A program made the translations under genes and the position numbers. DNA of 64,000 bases, from positions 992,001 to 1,056,000 of the forward strand of contig JAWKQB010000001.1 of assembly GCA_041390365.1 (NCBI GenBank). Direction: 5' to 3'. The notes under the pieces were generated by a model that saw nothing but the letters and a program-made list of their open reading frames with translations, did no database searches and was not told the DNA's origin. Of this stretch, positions 1 to 7,787 are shown in pieces (the first letter of the stretch is position 1; the number at the start of each line of letters is the position of its first letter). The stretch is from Syntrophotaleaceae bacterium (lineage in GTDB: Bacteria; Desulfobacterota; Desulfuromonadia; Desulfuromonadales; Syntrophotaleaceae).

Positions 1-1
1 C

Positions 2-232
2 AGATACGAGGAACTGATACAGGCCATGAGGCGGGCCGAAGCCAAGCTCGATCCGGCTTTGGTCCCGCTGCGCGATCAGGTTCTTTATCTGAAGCACAAC
101 CTGAACGCCCGGGCCATCGCCGGACTGAGCGATGAAGCGGTCAGTATCCAGGCCAATGTCGATACCCTGGTTCGGGACATGGAAAGAGCCATCGCAGAGG
201 CGGACGCCTTTATCGCTTCATTGCAGGACTAG
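2..232 (+). CDS. DUF2959-like protein, C-terminal fragment
   Basis: An open frame enters from the left edge and runs about 76 codons to a TAG, so only the C-terminus is present. The visible part is helical and charged, with a conserved-looking LKHNLNARAI stretch followed by an amphipathic helix ending in AFIASLQD. This resembles the end of the DUF2959 family of predicted coiled-coil proteins, whose function is unknown. The internal ATG at 26 is not a start, because the frame is open and similar in character upstream of it. The family call rests on memory of the family's C-terminus and is moderate. Confidence 0.55.
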   Translation, partial: RYEELIQAMRRAEAKLDPALVPLRDQVLYLKHNLNARAIAGLSDEAVSIQANVDTLVRDMERAIAEADAFIASLQD

Positions 233-512
233 CTCCTTTCAAATGGAATGATCGAGCCAAGTCGTACCCACTTCCTCGAAAAATGATGACAAACGCTTCG
301 GCGGCGCGAAGAAATTATTTCGACCCCCCTCTGTCAGCTATCCGCAGGCAAGGACTCCGGACTTCCCCCATTCTATCCCCCATAGAAGCAAGATGAAAAA
401 TGCCTGATTGACATTTTTTCTCATTGGGATACTATTCTCGAACAACAATTAATGCTCAACGGAAAGACCGAATCCTTAACCATTGCCAACACTTACAGAG
501 GGAGGGAGGAAA

Positions 513-917
513 ATGGCCATTCTAAAGGAGTTCAAGGAATTTGCCGTCAAGGGGAATGTCGTGGATATGGCGGTCGGTATCGTCATCGGGGCAGCTTTTG
601 GACAGATCGTCTCTTCCCTGGTCGCCGATGTGGTCATGCCGCCCATCGGGATGATGATTGCAGGGATAGATTTTTCAAATCTGGCCCTGACCCTCCAGGA
701 AGCATCGGGCGAAACGCCGGCAGTGGTCATCACCTACGGCAATTTCATCATGAAGATCATCAACTTCATCATCATCGCCTTCGCCATTTTCCTTGCAGTC
801 AAAGGGATCAATTCCCTCAAGCGCAAAAAGGAGGAAGCTCCCGCCGCGGCGCCGGAAATTCCCGCTCAGGAAAAACTCCTGCGGGAAATCCGCGATCTTC
901 TCAAGGAGAAGGCTTGA
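513..917 (+). CDS. mscL: Large-conductance mechanosensitive channel MscL
   Basis: A 134-residue protein of typical MscL length. The N-terminus ([22 protein letters not shown]) is the amphipathic S1 helix running into TM1 (about residues 15-45), where small residues line the pore. TM2 is at about 75-100, followed by a charged cytoplasmic helix that starts after KRKKEE. The channel opens under membrane tension and releases solutes during osmotic downshock. ATG 513 is chosen because a strong purine-rich site (GGAGGGAGGA) ends just before it; a TTG ten codons upstream is unlikely. It appears monocistronic, and the next gene faces it from the right. Confidence 0.95.
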   Translation: MAILKEFKEFAVKGNVVDMAVGIVIGAAFGQIVSSLVADVVMPPIGMMIAGIDFSNLALTLQEASGETPAVVITYGNFIMKIINFIIIAFAIFLAVKGINSLKRKKEEAPAAAPEIPAQEKLLREIRDLLKEKA

Positions 918-1081
918 TGGTTTTGGCGATCCTGGCGGATTTTCCTGAACCGGAGGGGTTCCAGAATGTCCACCTAAGTGACCGCCCACTAGTCGAAATC
1001 TCTTTCATGGTCTCCTCTGAGGACGTCTCGGAGGATTGTGGCTGCCCCGCAAAATATTTGCCTGTTGCGGCTCCCTCTCAT

Positions 1082-1110
1082 GGGCCGGTTCGAGTCTGTC
1101 GACCCGGCCC
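1082..1110 (-). terminator. GC-rich hairpin at the 3' end of the Mla-like operon
   Basis: Two 12-bp arms (1082-1093 and 1099-1110, one mismatch) enclose a 5-base loop. The hairpin directly abuts the stop codon of the leftward lipoprotein gene. No T-run follows on the minus strand, so it may be a weak terminator or a 3' mRNA stabiliser. Confidence 0.4.
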
Positions 1111-2067
1111 TCATTTCTGCCCTTTGCCGCCCTGGCCACCGTTATTCTCCAAAAAAGACAAGAGCTTTCCGACTTCCTCGACCGTTTCGCTGTCCCCTGC
1201 CTTTTCAGCCAGATTCGCCGCCCGGGTCAGCCAGTCCCTGGCTGCTTCCCTGTCACCGCGCAAACCGGCACTTCTGCCGGCCTGAAAATAACGGATTGCC
1301 GCCGCTCGTGACCGGCCATCCCGTTCCAGGGCCCCGGCGGAAAGGGCCGTTGCAGCGGCCATGGCCCGGTAGTTCAGGAGTTGCCGCTGGAGCCAGGCCG
1401 CCCGGTCGAAGGCAACTGCCGCATCGGCCCAGCGTTGCTGGGAAAGGCCGAGGTATCCCCTGAGCTCGTCGAGATCCGCCTTCAAATCAGGCGGATCAGG
1501 AGATCCCATTGCGGTGATGGCGGATTGTATGCCTGCAGCATCTCCGCGGTCGGCGGAGATGCGTCCCCGCAGGTAATGGGTTCGTCCCAACACCTCCGGA
1601 CCCGCTCGGCCCTTTTCCTCAAGAATGAGGTCCGTGACCTCCCAGGCCTGATCTCTGCGATCCGCCCGATAGAGAAGCACGGCGTCCACCAGGCGAAACG
1701 CCGGTGGAAACTTGCTGTCCTGCCTTTGAAAACCGGCTTTCGCTGCATCTATCTGTCTGCGGGCACCGGCAACATCGTCCTGCTGCAGCAAAGTCACGGC
1801 GAGATTGTAATGGGCATCGACGATTTCGGCGAACCCGTTTCTCAACCTTGCCCTCTGCAGGGCCTGCTGATAAAGACGGGCGGCTTCGGCATATTCGGAT
1901 TTTTCGTAGACAAGTCGTGCTGATCGGTTCAACCGGTTCAGGTGATCGTCCCCGACCGGCATTCGTTCAGCAGGGTTTTTTGAACTGCATCCAACCAAGG
2001 TGAAAGGTGCGGCAGCCAGCAGCAAAAAAAGCATGCAAGGAATTTTGAGTACCAAGGAAGACCTCAT
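1111..2067 (-). CDS. TPR-like outer-membrane lipoprotein of the Mla-like cluster
   Basis: A protein of 318 residues with a clear lipoprotein signal: MRSS, a hydrophobic stretch, then a lipobox LVGC with the lipidated cysteine at residue 27. The rest is made of short helix pairs rich in Ala, Leu and Tyr (for example YAEAARLYQQALQRA), as in tetratricopeptide repeats, from about residue 45 to 300. The ATG at 2067 overlaps the stop of the MCE gene as ATGA, which implies translational coupling and fixes the start. It is the last gene of the five-gene leftward operon. By position it could be the outer-membrane or periplasmic partner of the MCE protein; this role is inferred, and no closer family was recognised. 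Confidence 0.75.
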   Translation of the reverse strand: MRSSLVLKIPCMLFLLLAAAPFTLVGCSSKNPAERMPVGDDHLNRLNRSARLVYEKSEYAEAARLYQQALQRARLRNGFAEIVDAHYNLAVTLLQQDDVAGARRQIDAAKAGFQRQDSKFPPAFRLVDAVLLYRADRRDQAWEVTDLILEEKGRAGPEVLGRTHYLRGRISADRGDAAGIQSAITAMGSPDPPDLKADLDELRGYLGLSQQRWADAAVAFDRAAWLQRQLLNYRAMAAATALSAGALERDGRSRAAAIRYFQAGRSAGLRGDREAARDWLTRAANLAEKAGDSETVEEVGKLLSFLENNGGQGGKGQK

Positions 2068-3125
2068 GGCCGTGCCTCCAGAGGAGGAAGGGTATCCGGC
2101 CGGGGTTCCTCGTCGGAGGAACCGCCAAACAGCCAATTGGACTGAAGCTGTCGCAGGAGTTTCTCCATTTCCACCATGACCTGCTCGGTCTGCAGCAGCA
2201 GGACGGGGAGATTGGAGGTTGCATCTCCCACCCGATCGGTAATGGATGGCAACGCGGGGGTGGTTTGGTGCAGATCGCCCAGGATGCCGTTGAGAGAATC
2301 CAGGGCCGTCCGTAGATCCCGGGAAAGATTCGGCATGTCAGCAACCTGGGTATCGATCCTGCCAGTGAGACGGGAGACGTTGCCGGCCGTACCCTGCAAG
2401 GAACCCATGATCGGCTCCAACCGTCGTGCCACAGAACGAAGCTGCGTCAGCAGGTCCTCGATGTTGTCGGCCATTTCCTTCTCCCTGATCAGGCGGCCTG
2501 CCGTTCCTTCGCCACGGGCAATACCCCCGGTAATGTCGGCGAGGTTGTTCAATATCAGACGCAGGTCTCCCTGGGGGTTTTGCAGGTCCCTGGCCAGGGC
2601 GGAAATATCCCGGATGGCGGTTTGAGCATCCTCGATCAGCGGCATGACCCGTTCGTGAAGATCGTCGACGAGGGCCGTCAGGGTCTCCGTAGGCGCCCGA
2701 TCGGCCTTGGCTTTGATCACCGCATAATCGTAGTCGAGGGGCTGTCCCTGCCCTCGGGTAATTTCCAGATAGGCTGCCCCGGCAACTCCAAAACGTTTGC
2801 GGATAATGGCTTGGGAATCTCGCCGGATAAAAGCCTCCATCCCGTCCTCTATGCGTACTTCAGCATATATCCTTTGGTGCGGATCGATGACGATATCCGT
2901 GACGGTTCCGGCGCGGGTGCCGAGAATCTCCACTTCGGCTCCTTCGGCCAATCCGAACAGGCCCTCCTCCGGCATCACCACTTTCAAGCGTGCGCCCGGG
3001 TCGATCCATTCGCGGAAGCGGCCGCTGCCCAATACCGCTGCCACGAACAGCAGCAGGGTCACGAGGAAGATAAGGCCTACGGTTTCATTGACGTAGCGAA
3101 ACTGGTGACGATCATTCGATTTCAT
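2064..3125 (-). CDS. MCE/MlaD-family substrate-binding protein
   Basis: A protein of 353 residues. One N-terminal membrane anchor (about 14-33, VGLIFLVTLLLFVAAVL) is followed by an MCE domain (about 45-125, with the typical GLAEGAEVEILGTRAGTVTDI core). A long, mostly helical C-terminal region has regularly spaced Leu/Asp and probably forms a coiled tube. MlaD-type proteins hexamerise in the periplasm and pass phospholipids between membranes. ATG 3125 is chosen because it overlaps the stop of the upstream ABC gene (ATGA) and gives a proper membrane anchor. The C-terminal segment is much longer than in E. coli MlaD, which suggests a needle or extended assembly. Confidence 0.88.
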   Translation of the reverse strand: MKSNDRHQFRYVNETVGLIFLVTLLLFVAAVLGSGRFREWIDPGARLKVVMPEEGLFGLAEGAEVEILGTRAGTVTDIVIDPHQRIYAEVRIEDGMEAFIRRDSQAIIRKRFGVAGAAYLEITRGQGQPLDYDYAVIKAKADRAPTETLTALVDDLHERVMPLIEDAQTAIRDISALARDLQNPQGDLRLILNNLADITGGIARGEGTAGRLIREKEMADNIEDLLTQLRSVARRLEPIMGSLQGTAGNVSRLTGRIDTQVADMPNLSRDLRTALDSLNGILGDLHQTTPALPSITDRVGDATSNLPVLLLQTEQVMVEMEKLLRQLQSNWLFGGSSDEEPRPDTLPPLEARP

Positions 3126-3823
3126 GGGCAGGTCACCTCGGTCAGCCTGCGGTTTGCCAGACGCATCCTGCGGGTCGCCGGCAGGGATGAATCTTTCCAG
3201 ACAGATGGGTTTCGGGTCATCCAGATCACCGCGGCACCCCTCAGACGCGCCCTGCCCATGACCTGAATCAACCGGCAGGAGGCGGGGTGTGGCCAGTCCT
3301 GGAAGGGTTCCTCCAGCAGGATCAGCTGAGGGGTCCCGAGAAAAGCCCGAATCCACGCGGCCCGCTCGAGGTCGGTCGGCAGGGCTTCTTCAGGGTACCC
3401 CGTGGGGAGACCGGGAAGGCCCAGATCCAAGCCCAGCTGAGCGGCCTCGGCCTGCACCTTGGCTACAGAAAGCCTGGAATGATGCAACGGCCGCATGAGG
3501 ATATTTTCCCGAATTGTCAGCTTTATAAACCATGCACCCCGGCAGAAGATCCTGCCGATTTTGCCGCGCATCCCGTTGGCAAAATCCGGTCCTACCTTCG
3601 ACCAGTCCCGGCCGAGAAATCGCACGTTGCCCACGGAAGGGTGCAGCAGACCCGAGAACAGGTCTCCGAGGATCGTACACTGCCCCGGTTGCTCCAGACG
3701 GATGAGAAGCAGCTCGTTTCCCGAAATGTCGGTTTGGAGGGAGACGGGCCAGGGAGTTTGCAGGATATCCTCTTCGATCAGGACTTGATCCAGGCTCAGA
3801 ACGATGCGATGTTTCCGGATCAT
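3122..3823 (-). CDS. Degenerate MlaF-like ABC subunit, probable pseudo-ATPase
   Basis: A protein of 233 residues in the position where MlaF is expected (between permease and MCE genes), with an MlaF-like layout. The catalytic motifs are eroded. The Walker A equivalent reads GQCT (47-50) in place of GKST, so the lysine is lost. The Q-loop glutamine aligns with Cys94. The signature LSGGx aligns with LPTDL (148-152). Walker B reads LILLEEPF, with Glu171 in place of Asp but Glu172 kept. The H-loop histidine aligns with Arg204. The frame is intact, has flanking overlaps and is in an operon, so it is not a random pseudogene. ATP hydrolysis seems impossible by known rules. A structural or regulatory role, or pairing with an ATPase encoded elsewhere, is inferred. 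Confidence 0.8.
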   Translation of the reverse strand: MIRKHRIVLSLDQVLIEEDILQTPWPVSLQTDISGNELLLIRLEQPGQCTILGDLFSGLLHPSVGNVRFLGRDWSKVGPDFANGMRGKIGRIFCRGAWFIKLTIRENILMRPLHHSRLSVAKVQAEAAQLGLDLGLPGLPTGYPEEALPTDLERAAWIRAFLGTPQLILLEEPFQDWPHPASCRLIQVMGRARLRGAAVIWMTRNPSVWKDSSLPATRRMRLANRRLTEVTCP

Positions 3824-3839
3824 GACGGGTCCCTTTCCG

Positions 3840-4691
3840 TTATCGGGACAGCAGCAGGGTGTAGAGCCCGGATATCAGAATGATGACCATTGCCGACAAA
3901 CCGAAGGCTCGGGGCAACAGACCTTCGGGCATGTCCGAATCCGTTGCTTCCGTTAATCCGATGGTGCAGGCCAGCAGGCCGATAGCGAAACCGACGGACA
4001 GCGACTTCAGCGGGATAATGGCGAATTCCGCCGGACCGAGGGAAGTGAGCAGGGAATTAAGGAATTCGGTTGCCGAAAGCGCCGATACTTTCGACGCATT
4101 GCCGGCGATGAATCCGGTTCCGAGGGAGACCAGCAGAAAGGCCACTGTCAGACAGAAGGTACCGAGCGTCACGGCCAGCACCCTGGGGACGACCAGCAGC
4201 AGAAAGGGGTCGATTCCCTGGGAATCCAGCATATGGATCTGCCCGCCGGTCTTTTGCCTGCCGAGTTCAATGACCATGGCCAGACCGTGGCGGCCCAGTA
4301 CGATAAAGCCGACCAGAATCGGTGCCATTTCCCTCGCCAGGACCAGAATGAGGAAATCGCCGATCAGCTGGCTCTGACCGAACAGGTCCAGCCAGTAGAG
4401 AAGCTGATAGACCAGACCCAGGCCCACCAGTAAGCCGACGGCCATGGTAAAGATCAGGGAATGCCTTCCGATCTGAAAACAGTGATGGATGAATTCCCGC
4501 CTTACTGTCCCTCTCCAGGTCAGAGGACGGAAACTCTGCCAGAGAACGGCAGCAGCGGCGGCGAAGGTCCAAACCAGGGAATAGATGCCACCGATGAGCC
4601 GAGCACCGACCCCCGCCAAAAATTTTTTCGGCAAGGAGATGGCCTTTTGGGTAGAGCCGCCATGCGGTTCGGCGCGAAGAGTGATCGTCAT
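3840..4691 (-). CDS. MlaE-family ABC permease
   Basis: A protein of 283 residues with the MlaE fold: an amphipathic N-terminal helix and about five membrane segments (around 70-95, 105-130, 160-190, 195-220 and 255-280). The region GRHGLAMVIELG...GIDPFLLLVVPRVLA matches the conserved cytoplasmic loop of MlaE permeases. In usual members this loop contains EQIDAL, which docks on the ATPase. Here it reads GGQIHML, so the coupling motif is altered, in line with the neighbouring degenerate ATPase. The start ATG overlaps the stop of the sensor gene (ATGA). Function: inner-membrane channel or extraction unit for lipids. Confidence 0.85.
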   Translation of the reverse strand: MTITLRAEPHGGSTQKAISLPKKFLAGVGARLIGGIYSLVWTFAAAAAVLWQSFRPLTWRGTVRREFIHHCFQIGRHSLIFTMAVGLLVGLGLVYQLLYWLDLFGQSQLIGDFLILVLAREMAPILVGFIVLGRHGLAMVIELGRQKTGGQIHMLDSQGIDPFLLLVVPRVLAVTLGTFCLTVAFLLVSLGTGFIAGNASKVSALSATEFLNSLLTSLGPAEFAIIPLKSLSVGFAIGLLACTIGLTEATDSDMPEGLLPRAFGLSAMVIILISGLYTLLLSR

Positions 4692-7138
4692 CCTATTTTC
4701 CCTCGCAGCAGATAGGTTCGAATCTCCCCGATGTCCGGGACGAAAAAGGTGCCTCGCTGGCCGAAAAGATAATCGTTCTGCAGATGGCGATAGGCTCCCT
4801 CACCGGCCTGAATGCCATTCTCGGGGCTGGAACTCGCCATTCCGCTGGCGGAGCGGACTGCGGGACCCCAGAGATTGAAGGAGCCCTTGCCGCAGCCAAC
4901 CAGGTTGCCCAGGACCATGCCGGTGTCGAAACCCACTCGAAGGACGCCGGACTCTGAATTCACGGGAAAGACCCGCGGCAACTCCTCGAGAATCGCCAGG
5001 GCGGAATCGGCCGTCCTTTGGGCGTGTTGGCCTGAGGTGTTGGAAAAGCCCGTGGCGAGAACGATCTGGTCTCCCAGCATTTTCAGATATTCGATGCCAT
5101 TGGCTGTCGCAATCTGCTCGATTCGGCACACAAGATCCTCCAACAAGGAGCAGGCTGTATTTTCCTCAGGATGGGCAAGAAACAGAGAGTCGCCGAGCAG
5201 GACGACCATTACGGACAAATTCTCGAATACCGTGGAGTAGACGGTTTTTGGGTCCGGCTGCGGCCGGTCGGGACCCTGCAAGCTATCCCGTAGAGAAGCG
5301 CCCCGCATGGTGCGCAGTGGAGGAAGTGTGGGAGAGGTTTCCACGGAAACCCATGGAGCCTGGCTTTTCTGCCCGTCTTCAGCGCCGGGCGACTCGACCA
5401 GGATGTCTTCATGGACCGTTTCAAAGGAAGAAAGGGTGTGTTCCCCATCGTCCTGGAAACGGAAGGCCAGAAGACCTGCAATCGCCCGGGCCAGGTTTCG
5501 ATCCTCCTTGGACCACCCCCTCGATTTTCCATCGTGCTCGAGCCAGACGCTGCCGGCTGACCGGTTCCCCGGGCGGATCGGTGTTGCCAGCAGGGCGCAG
5601 CAGTCGAGGGGCTCGAAATAGGCTTTGAAAATTTCTCCCGCCCGAAGATCATTTTCCAGGTCCGTCGATTCGATCGGGTCACTTCCTGAAACGGCCTCGA
5701 AAAAGCGGGGAAAATCCTGCTGTGAAAGAATGGTCCCACTGGTATGACCATTGTTTTCCCGGTCGTAACTGTCCAGGCAGACCAGGTCTTTGCCGTGATC
5801 CATCGTTTTCCAGAGGCTGAATCGCCTGATTGCCATGGTTTGGCATACGATTTCTGAAAGTGACTGCAGGGACTCATTGTCCCCTTGTCTGTAAAGGGAG
5901 GGCAGAGAAACGATATTTTCAAAGGCCTGGCTTTGGGCCTCCATCCGCCGTTCCCTTGCCGCCAACTGTCGTTGGGTGCGAATCGCTTTCTGACTTCGCA
6001 TCAACAGCAAAGCGGCAATCAGGGCCACCATGAAAAAGGCGATGCTGGACAGGAGAAGTGCTCTTTGGAGGTTCTCCTTGAGAAAACCGACGAAATCTGC
6101 CTCGGGTACCGTGATCAGAAGAGTCCACTCCCGGTTGACCAGCGACCTGAGGGACGATGTCATGCTGGAATAGCGTTTGCCGTCGAGGGCCAGGTGGCGG
6201 ATTCCATAGCCTTCGATACGAAACCGATCATAGGCTCTGGTGAGCAGGGCGTTGTCCAATTGGTCGATCTTCACCGGGGCAAAAGACCCTTTCGAGATGC
6301 GCAGCATCCGATCCATGACCGGAAAGGCCACCAGTTGACCTTTGCCGTCAATGATGAGGGCCCTTCCGGTTTTTCCGATTTCGAGCCCGGCCAGAAACCG
6401 GCTCAATCCTGCCAGTTCGATGTCGATGCTGAGCACGCCGCGCAGGTCGCCTTGCGGGTCGCGAACCGCAAGGGCGGCCGTGACACCGGGTTCGCGGTTG
6501 GAAAAGAATATGTAGACATCGGTCCAGTACACCTCCTGCGATTGGGCCGCCCCCTGATACCAGGGGCGGGTCCGGGGGTCGTAGGTGTCTGCCTGATCCT
6601 GTTCGATGCCCAGGATATTGCCGGCCGGATCGCGACGCACCCAGCGGACCTCCCGGTTTGGCCCGGTTTGCCGAATGATTTTGGTGTGCATCGACCCGTC
6701 CGACATGCGCCGCACCATCAGGAATCGGCCGTCGGGTATGCCGACCTGAAAGGATTGAATCTGCGGGTAGACCGCCAGGAACTGCAGGCCGAGAGTCTCG
6801 AACAGGTTGACGGCTTCGGTGCTCCAGTTTTTCGAGGCAAATAGACCCGAGGCCAGTCTGGTCAGCTCACCGGCGGGGGATAGATGATTTTTAACTTGAG
6901 ACGTGATGCGCTGGTCGAGCATCTCCACCAGGGAGTCGGCAAGGGCTACGGCATCCCTTCGATTCCGGGTGTAGGTATATCGGGCAATCGCCATGACCAC
7001 GGCGACCAGGATGACAAGGTAGATCGCCGGCAACAGGCTCTGCATCAGTTGCCGGCGACTTTCCTTACGCCGAAGCTCGGCTGCTTCCCGTGTATCCACC
7101 CATTCGTTGTTCGGCACTTCTGCAGCTCCCTCAGTCAA
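4688..7138 (-). CDS. Membrane sensor with dCache, GAF-like and degenerate class III cyclase domain
   Basis: An 816-residue protein and first gene of the Mla-like operon. TM1 is at about 33-52. A periplasmic dCache-type sensor follows (about 60-350, with TYDPRTRPWYQGA, typical of Cache_1 domains), then TM2 (about 360-382), a short helix, a GAF-like domain (about 410-560), a low-complexity linker and a class III nucleotide-cyclase-like domain (about 630-816). In the last domain one metal-site GD is kept (KMLGD, Asp690), but the first DIxGF motif is not recognisable. The WGDxVNxAxR segment reads WGPAVRSASG, so the transition-state Asn and Arg are missing. It is therefore probably a non-catalytic cyclase homologue. 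Coupling to MlaE by ATGA suggests that it senses a periplasmic cue for the transporter (inference). Confidence 0.8.
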   Translation of the reverse strand: MTEGAAEVPNNEWVDTREAAELRRKESRRQLMQSLLPAIYLVILVAVVMAIARYTYTRNRRDAVALADSLVEMLDQRITSQVKNHLSPAGELTRLASGLFASKNWSTEAVNLFETLGLQFLAVYPQIQSFQVGIPDGRFLMVRRMSDGSMHTKIIRQTGPNREVRWVRRDPAGNILGIEQDQADTYDPRTRPWYQGAAQSQEVYWTDVYIFFSNREPGVTAALAVRDPQGDLRGVLSIDIELAGLSRFLAGLEIGKTGRALIIDGKGQLVAFPVMDRMLRISKGSFAPVKIDQLDNALLTRAYDRFRIEGYGIRHLALDGKRYSSMTSSLRSLVNREWTLLITVPEADFVGFLKENLQRALLLSSIAFFMVALIAALLLMRSQKAIRTQRQLAARERRMEAQSQAFENIVSLPSLYRQGDNESLQSLSEIVCQTMAIRRFSLWKTMDHGKDLVCLDSYDRENNGHTSGTILSQQDFPRFFEAVSGSDPIESTDLENDLRAGEIFKAYFEPLDCCALLATPIRPGNRSAGSVWLEHDGKSRGWSKEDRNLARAIAGLLAFRFQDDGEHTLSSFETVHEDILVESPGAEDGQKSQAPWVSVETSPTLPPLRTMRGASLRDSLQGPDRPQPDPKTVYSTVFENLSVMVVLLGDSLFLAHPEENTACSLLEDLVCRIEQIATANGIEYLKMLGDQIVLATGFSNTSGQHAQRTADSALAILEELPRVFPVNSESGVLRVGFDTGMVLGNLVGCGKGSFNLWGPAVRSASGMASSSPENGIQAGEGAYRHLQNDYLFGQRGTFFVPDIGEIRTYLLRGKIG

Positions 7139-7355
7139 AAGGGACCGGAGTCATCCTCGGAAGAACCCAACAGCAAACAATCGGCTTTTCTGGATCTGGT
7201 ATTCCCGGGCGAGGAAAAAAATCGTCCAAAGCCAACAAAACAGCACTTGCTGCTGTGGCTTGCGAGCAGGGGTAAAAACTGGATTCTGGAAATGTTTTGA
7301 AATAGTATAGCGAAAGAAAACGCAGACGTTCGCCTGAATATGAAAGGAATCTTAA

Positions 7356-7787
7356 GTGAACAAATCTGGAATTTTGCTGACGGTCTTGACCTTATTCGCT
7401 TTTTGCAGATTAGCCACCGCCGGGGAGTACCGCAATCTTCCTCTGACCCAGGAACTGGTTGATTCGGGAGTACTGATCGTCGATATCCGCACTCCGCCGG
7501 AATGGCGGGAGACCGGAGTCATTCCCGGTTCCGTTTTATTGACGTTTTTCGGGCAGGACAGGAGTTATGATCTGGACGGCTTCATTGCCGACCTGCAGCT
7601 CTACGCGGACAGAAACCGGGACATTGCACTGCTTTGTCGAAGCGGCAACCGGACGGCGAAAGCGGCCGGGCTCCTGGCGGAACGCGGATATACCTCCGTC
7701 ATCAACGTGACAGGGGGCATCAGGACGGCACCGGAAAAGGGCATCAAACTGGTTCCCTATCCGGACGAAGATTCTCTGGAAGACTGA
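7356..7787 (+). CDS. Exported rhodanese-domain protein
   Basis: A 143-residue protein. A Sec signal peptide (about residues 1-22, cleavage near ATAG) precedes one rhodanese domain with the active-site loop CRSGNRT, so the sulfur-carrying cysteine is present. Single-domain periplasmic rhodaneses bind or transfer sulfane sulfur; the substrate is unknown. The start is a GTG. Its 3' end overlaps the convergent acyltransferase-like gene by 31 bp, and there is no room for a separate terminator. Confidence 0.85.
   Translation: MNKSGILLTVLTLFAFCRLATAGEYRNLPLTQELVDSGVLIVDIRTPPEWRETGVIPGSVLLTFFGQDRSYDLDGFIADLQLYADRNRDIALLCRSGNRTAKAAGLLAERGYTSVINVTGGIRTAPEKGIKLVPYPDEDSLED

Noticed and set aside
452..1285. 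277-codon rightward open frame overlapping mscL
   Set aside because: Out of frame with the clearly conserved mscL and has a His/Arg/Gly-rich composition typical of a shadow frame in GC-rich DNA.
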